From DASUBV01 sp036501025 (GTDB lineage Bacteria > Actinomycetota > Actinomycetes > Streptosporangiales > Streptosporangiaceae): DNA of 64,000 bases. The notes beneath the pieces were generated by a model. That model was not told the origin of the DNA and did not search any database. It saw only the letters and a list, made by a program, of their open reading frames with translations. Location: contig DASYBB010000161.1 of NCBI GenBank assembly GCA_036501025.1, positions 1 to 64,000 on the forward strand. The letters are read 5' to 3'. Shown here in pieces: positions 61,304 to 64,000 of this stretch (position 1 is its first letter; each line of letters begins with the position of its first letter). The position numbers were made by a program, and so were the translations under genes.

Positions 61304-61337
61304 TTGACATAGATATTAGGACGAACCTAAAGTTAGG
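61304..61337 (+). promoter_or_regulatory. Promoter with overlapping TTAGG/CCTAA operators
   Basis: TTGACA (61304-61309), 18 bases and TAAAGT (61328-61333) give a strong promoter whose predicted start is at or within a few bases of the ATG at 61341. TTAGG (61316-61320), CCTAA (61326-61330) and TTAGG (61333-61337) form two interleaved inverted repeats over the -10; another TTAGG lies at 61281-61285. There is no ribosome site before the ATG, which fits a leaderless mRNA. Confidence 0.65.
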
Positions 61338-61340
61338 CCC

Positions 61341-62024
61341 ATGCAAACCGACGACGCGTGCCTGACCCGTCCCGTCCCCGCCCCCTCCTCCGCCCCGCCG
61401 AGCGCGGCCGGCTCGCTGCGGCCGGTGGCCATCGACATCGCCATCCCGCTCGCCACCTACTACCTGCTGCGCGACGGGCTCGGGGCGAGCCTGTGGCTGT
61501 CGCTGGCGGCCAGCAGCGTCCTGCCCGCCATCCGCTCGGTGGCCGGGATCGTGGCCCAGCGCCAGCTCAACCTGCTGGCCCTGCTCATGCTCGCGGTCAA
61601 CGTGGCGGGCATCGGGGTCAGCCTCGCGACCGGGGACCCGCGCCTGATGATCGCCAAGGACTCCGCCATCAGCAGCGTGATCAGCCTGGTCATCCTGGGC
61701 TCGGTGGCGGTGCGGCGGCCGCTGATGACGGCCGGGCTCAAGCCGTGGCTGACCCGCGGGGCGGCCGGGCGGACCGCGGCCTGGGACCGCCTGCTGGCGC
61801 GCAGCGCCCGGTTCCGCCGCCTGGAGTCGCTGTTCAGCGTGATCTGGGGGATCGTGCTGCTGGGCGAGTGCGCGGCGCGGATCATCGGGGCCTTCACCCT
61901 CCCGGTGCCGACCATGGCCTGGCTCGGCACCGTGATCCTGGTGTCCGCCATCGGCGTGGGCGTCATCGCCGGCGGGGTGGCGGCCGGGCCGATGCAGGCC
62001 ATGGTCGAGGCGGAGGCGAAGTAA
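61341..62024 (+). CDS. VC0807-family membrane protein
   Basis: The 227-residue protein has about five to six membrane segments, starting PVAIDIAIPLATYYLLRD, then SVLPAIRSVAGIVAQRQLN and ending VILVSAIGVGVIAGGVA. The pattern matches the VC0807-like integral membrane family, of unknown function. TetR is divergent, and the following glycosidase-like gene overlaps by one base (TAATG), so the two are co-expressed. The ATG is probably leaderless. Confidence 0.87.
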   Translation: MQTDDACLTRPVPAPSSAPPSAAGSLRPVAIDIAIPLATYYLLRDGLGASLWLSLAASSVLPAIRSVAGIVAQRQLNLLALLMLAVNVAGIGVSLATGDPRLMIAKDSAISSVISLVILGSVAVRRPLMTAGLKPWLTRGAAGRTAAWDRLLARSARFRRLESLFSVIWGIVLLGECAARIIGAFTLPVPTMAWLGTVILVSAIGVGVIAGGVAAGPMQAMVEAEAK

Positions 62025-63037
62025 TGCGGGCGCGCGGCATCAACTACGACACCGGCTTCCGGCCGGGCGGGCACCTCAGCCGCACGCAGTTCGATCCCGA
62101 GATCGTCCGCCGCGAGATGGTGGTCATCGCCCGCGACCTGCACTGCACCGCGGTGCGGATCACCGGCGCCGACCCGGCGCGGCTGAGCGTGGCCGCCGAG
62201 CACGCCGCCGCGGCGGGCCTGGAGGTGTGGTTCGCGCCGTTCCCGTGCGAGCTGGGCGCGGCTGACCTGGTCCCCCTGTTCGAGGAGTGCGCCGACCGCG
62301 CCGAGCACCTGCGGGCCGGCGGCGCGCCGGTCGTCCTGGTCACCGGCTGCGAGCTGAGCCTGTTCGCGGCCGGCTTCCTGCCCGGCGGCACCGTGTTCGA
62401 GCGGATCGCCCGGCTGCGGCGCCGCGGCCCGCGCCAGCTCGCCGCCTTCGCGAGGCTGTCCGGCCGCCTGAACGGGTTCCTGGGCGAGGCGGCGCAGGCC
62501 GCGCGGAGCCGGTTCGGCGGCCCGCTGACCTACGCGTCCGGGACCTGGGAGCCGGTGGACTGGGCGCCGTTCGACATCGTGGCGGTCGACGCGTACCGGG
62601 ACGCCGGCAACGCGGCCGGCTACGCCGCCGGGCTGCGCGCCCACCAGCGGCACGGCAAGCCGGTGGCGGTCACCGAGTTCGGCTGCTGCTGCTACGCCGG
62701 GGCGGCCGGCCGCGGCGGCCTGGGCTGGGCCATCGTGGCGGAGGGCACCGACCCGCCGGAGCTGGACGGCGACTACGTCCGGGACGAGCAGGAGCAGGTC
62801 CGCTACCTGGAGGAGCTGCTGCCGGTGTTCGCCGAGACGGGCGTCGACGCGGCCTTCTGGTTCACCTTCGCCACCTACGAGGCCGCGCCCAGCGACACCC
62901 CGCGCCGGGACGTGGACCTGGCCAGCTACGGCGTGGTCCAGATGCGCGGCGACGGCGGGCCGGCGCCGTACGCGGGCCTGGGCTGGGCGCCGCGGCCGTC
63001 GTTCGCCGCGCTCGGGCGCGCCTACGCCCCGTCGTAG
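62024..63037 (+). CDS. Glycosidase-like TIM-barrel protein of unknown substrate
   Basis: The 337-residue protein begins RGINYDTGFRPGGHLSRTQF and shows barrel strands ending in acidic residues: VLVTGCELSLF (possible acid/base Glu), PLTYASGTWEPVDW, FDIVAVDAYRD and PVAVTEFGCCCYAGA, with TEFG typical of the nucleophile strand of clan GH-A glycosidases. Three consecutive cysteines follow this Glu, which is unusual. No signal peptide. It overlaps the upstream membrane gene, so it is under the same TetR control. The family cannot be named from sequence alone. Confidence 0.75.
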   Translation: MRARGINYDTGFRPGGHLSRTQFDPEIVRREMVVIARDLHCTAVRITGADPARLSVAAEHAAAAGLEVWFAPFPCELGAADLVPLFEECADRAEHLRAGGAPVVLVTGCELSLFAAGFLPGGTVFERIARLRRRGPRQLAAFARLSGRLNGFLGEAAQAARSRFGGPLTYASGTWEPVDWAPFDIVAVDAYRDAGNAAGYAAGLRAHQRHGKPVAVTEFGCCCYAGAAGRGGLGWAIVAEGTDPPELDGDYVRDEQEQVRYLEELLPVFAETGVDAAFWFTFATYEAAPSDTPRRDVDLASYGVVQMRGDGGPAPYAGLGWAPRPSFAALGRAYAPS

Positions 63038-63079
63038 GCCGGGCGCGGGCTTCCCGGGGCGGCCAGGCACAATGCTGAC

Positions 63080-64000
63080 ATGCCGGATAACACGCCCACG
63101 GTGCCGCCGCGTCCCGTCCGCGAGATCGCGGACTCCTATGTGACGGCGCTCGCCGAGCTCAACCCGTTCGTGGCCACCAGGCTGGGCATCACGCCCGACG
63201 AGGACCGGATGCCGGACCTGTCGCCGGCCGGCCAGGCGGCCCTCGATGACCTCCGCCGCTCGACCCTGGCCGCGCTGGACGCGCTGCCGCCCGGCGCGGC
63301 GGCGGCCAGCGATGACGAGCGGCGCTGCGCAAGGCTGCTGCGCGAGCGGCTCGACGCGGCCCTGGCCATGAGCCAGGCCGGGGAGCACCTGCGCGAGGTG
63401 TCCAACATCTTCGGGTCGCTGCAGCAGGTCCGGAGCATCTTCACCCTGATGCCGGCCCGGACCGACGGCGACTGGGCCGTCGTGGCCCGTCGGATGGGTG
63501 CCGTGCCGCAGGCCCTGGCCGGGTACGCCGAGTCGCTCGCGGCGGGCGCGGACCGCGGCCTGTTCGCGGCGCCGCGCCAGGTTGACACGGTCGCCGGCCA
63601 GCTCGGCGAGTGGCTCGCGGCCGGCACCGGGGCCGGCTGGTACGCCGAGTTCGCGGCCGGGGCCGACGTTCCCGCCGCGCTGCGCGCCGACCTGGACAGC
63701 GCCGCCGCGGGCGCCGCCGCGGCCGTCGCGCGGCTGCGCGACTGGATGACCGCCGACTACCTGCCGCGGGCGGCCGGGACGCCGGACGGCATGGGCGAGG
63801 AGCGGTACCTGCGCTCGGCCCGGCTGTGGACCGGTGCGGACCTGGACCTGGCCGAGACCGGGGAGTGGGGCTGGTCGGAGTACCACCGGATCCGCGCCGA
63901 GATGCAGGAGGAGGCCGGCCGCGTGCTGCCCGGCGCCGAGCCCGCCGAGGCCATGCGCTACCTCGATGAGCACGGCGCGGCCGTCGACGGGGTGGAGCAG
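63080..64000 (+). CDS. DUF885 family protein, 3' end outside window
   Basis: The frame opens with ATG at 63080 and reads 307 codons to the window end without a stop. The translation has DUF885 features: IADSYVTALAELNPFVATRLG, DDLRRSTLAALDALPP, REVSNIFGSLQQVRSIFTLM, and a WSEYHRIRAEMQEEA helix near the edge. DUF885 proteins are related to M32-like/dipeptidyl carboxypeptidase metalloproteins; the metal-binding HExxH would be beyond the window. The first residues are disordered (PDNTPTVPPRPV). Confidence 0.88.
   Translation, partial: MPDNTPTVPPRPVREIADSYVTALAELNPFVATRLGITPDEDRMPDLSPAGQAALDDLRRSTLAALDALPPGAAAASDDERRCARLLRERLDAALAMSQAGEHLREVSNIFGSLQQVRSIFTLMPARTDGDWAVVARRMGAVPQALAGYAESLAAGADRGLFAAPRQVDTVAGQLGEWLAAGTGAGWYAEFAAGADVPAALRADLDSAAAGAAAAVARLRDWMTADYLPRAAGTPDGMGEERYLRSARLWTGADLDLAETGEWGWSEYHRIRAEMQEEAGRVLPGAEPAEAMRYLDEHGAAVDGVEQ

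Overview
The window is very GC-rich and densely coded. Its gene content is that of an Actinomycetota bacterium: a WhiB-family regulator, a SigB/SigF-type sigma factor, an ergothioneine operon, F420-type luciferase-fold oxidoreductases, a DUF222/HNH protein, a PASTA-less Ser/Thr kinase, and many GTG/TTG starts with 4-base GTGA/ATGA overlaps. The galactofuranose genes and S53 peptidases would suit a non-mycolate filamentous or soil actinomycete (Streptosporangiales-like), but the genus cannot be fixed from this sequence. I saw no tRNA, rRNA, CRISPR array, insertion sequence or phage module.

Layout. 1-3.4 kb: a truncated DUF222/HNH gene, an MmyB-type XRE regulator and a divergent luciferase-like oxidoreductase whose two ends carry short tandem repeats. 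3.4-6.1 kb: a stress and redox island with a cysteine-less HesB-like protein, WhiB, a 74-residue protein, a DUF6458 membrane protein and a SigB/SigF-like sigma factor. Three genes here carry SigB-type promoters with identical 14-base spacers. 6.1-10.3 kb: egtABCD, on the minus strand. 11-15.3 kb: a double-length CaiB-type CoA-transferase and an SDR, divergent from a cyclase-family hydrolase. 15.3-16.6 kb: an AT-richer leader and a secreted cutinase. 16.7-24.8 kb: a cell-surface glycan locus with a GlfT1-like transferase and a sulfotransferase on one strand, and GT2, UDP-galactopyranose mutase, a GlfT2-like galactofuranosyltransferase and a GT-C membrane transferase on the other. 25.3-32.9 kb: a membrane protein with its winged-helix regulator, an MFS pump plus MerR regulator with a well-formed MerR-type promoter, a DMT permease, a zinc-ribbon-like small protein, DUF2891 and a lipid kinase.

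33-44.7 kb: an amidohydrolase, two paralogous secreted S53 peptidases, an MFS pump with a divergent ArsR-type regulator and a large palindromic operator, a conserved secreted protein, an AcuC/HDAC-like deacetylase, an F420-type oxidoreductase and a VOC protein. 44.9-50.1 kb: a universal stress protein, an SF2 helicase, and a Ser/Thr kinase convergent with an FHA-like protein. 50.4-52.5 kb: a single polypeptide joining chorismate mutase, prephenate dehydratase, an ACT domain and a complete DAHP synthase. 52.6-56.5 kb: a lactate-utilisation operon lutA-lutB-[ClpC-N-like protein]-[frameshifted gene]-lutC. 56.5-64 kb: YjbQ, an SDR, a membrane glycosyltransferase-like protein, a PLP aldolase/racemase-like enzyme, TetR with a divergent VC0807-like membrane protein and a glycosidase-like TIM-barrel protein, and a DUF885 protein cut by the window end.

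The most notable points are the chorismate mutase/prephenate dehydratase/DAHP synthase fusion, the set of SigB-type promoters, the lut operon interrupted by a Clp-N protein and a decayed gene, the galactofuranan-sulfotransferase locus, and several palindromic operators that pair each local regulator with its likely target. Domain and motif assignments come from reading the translations; no database search was run.
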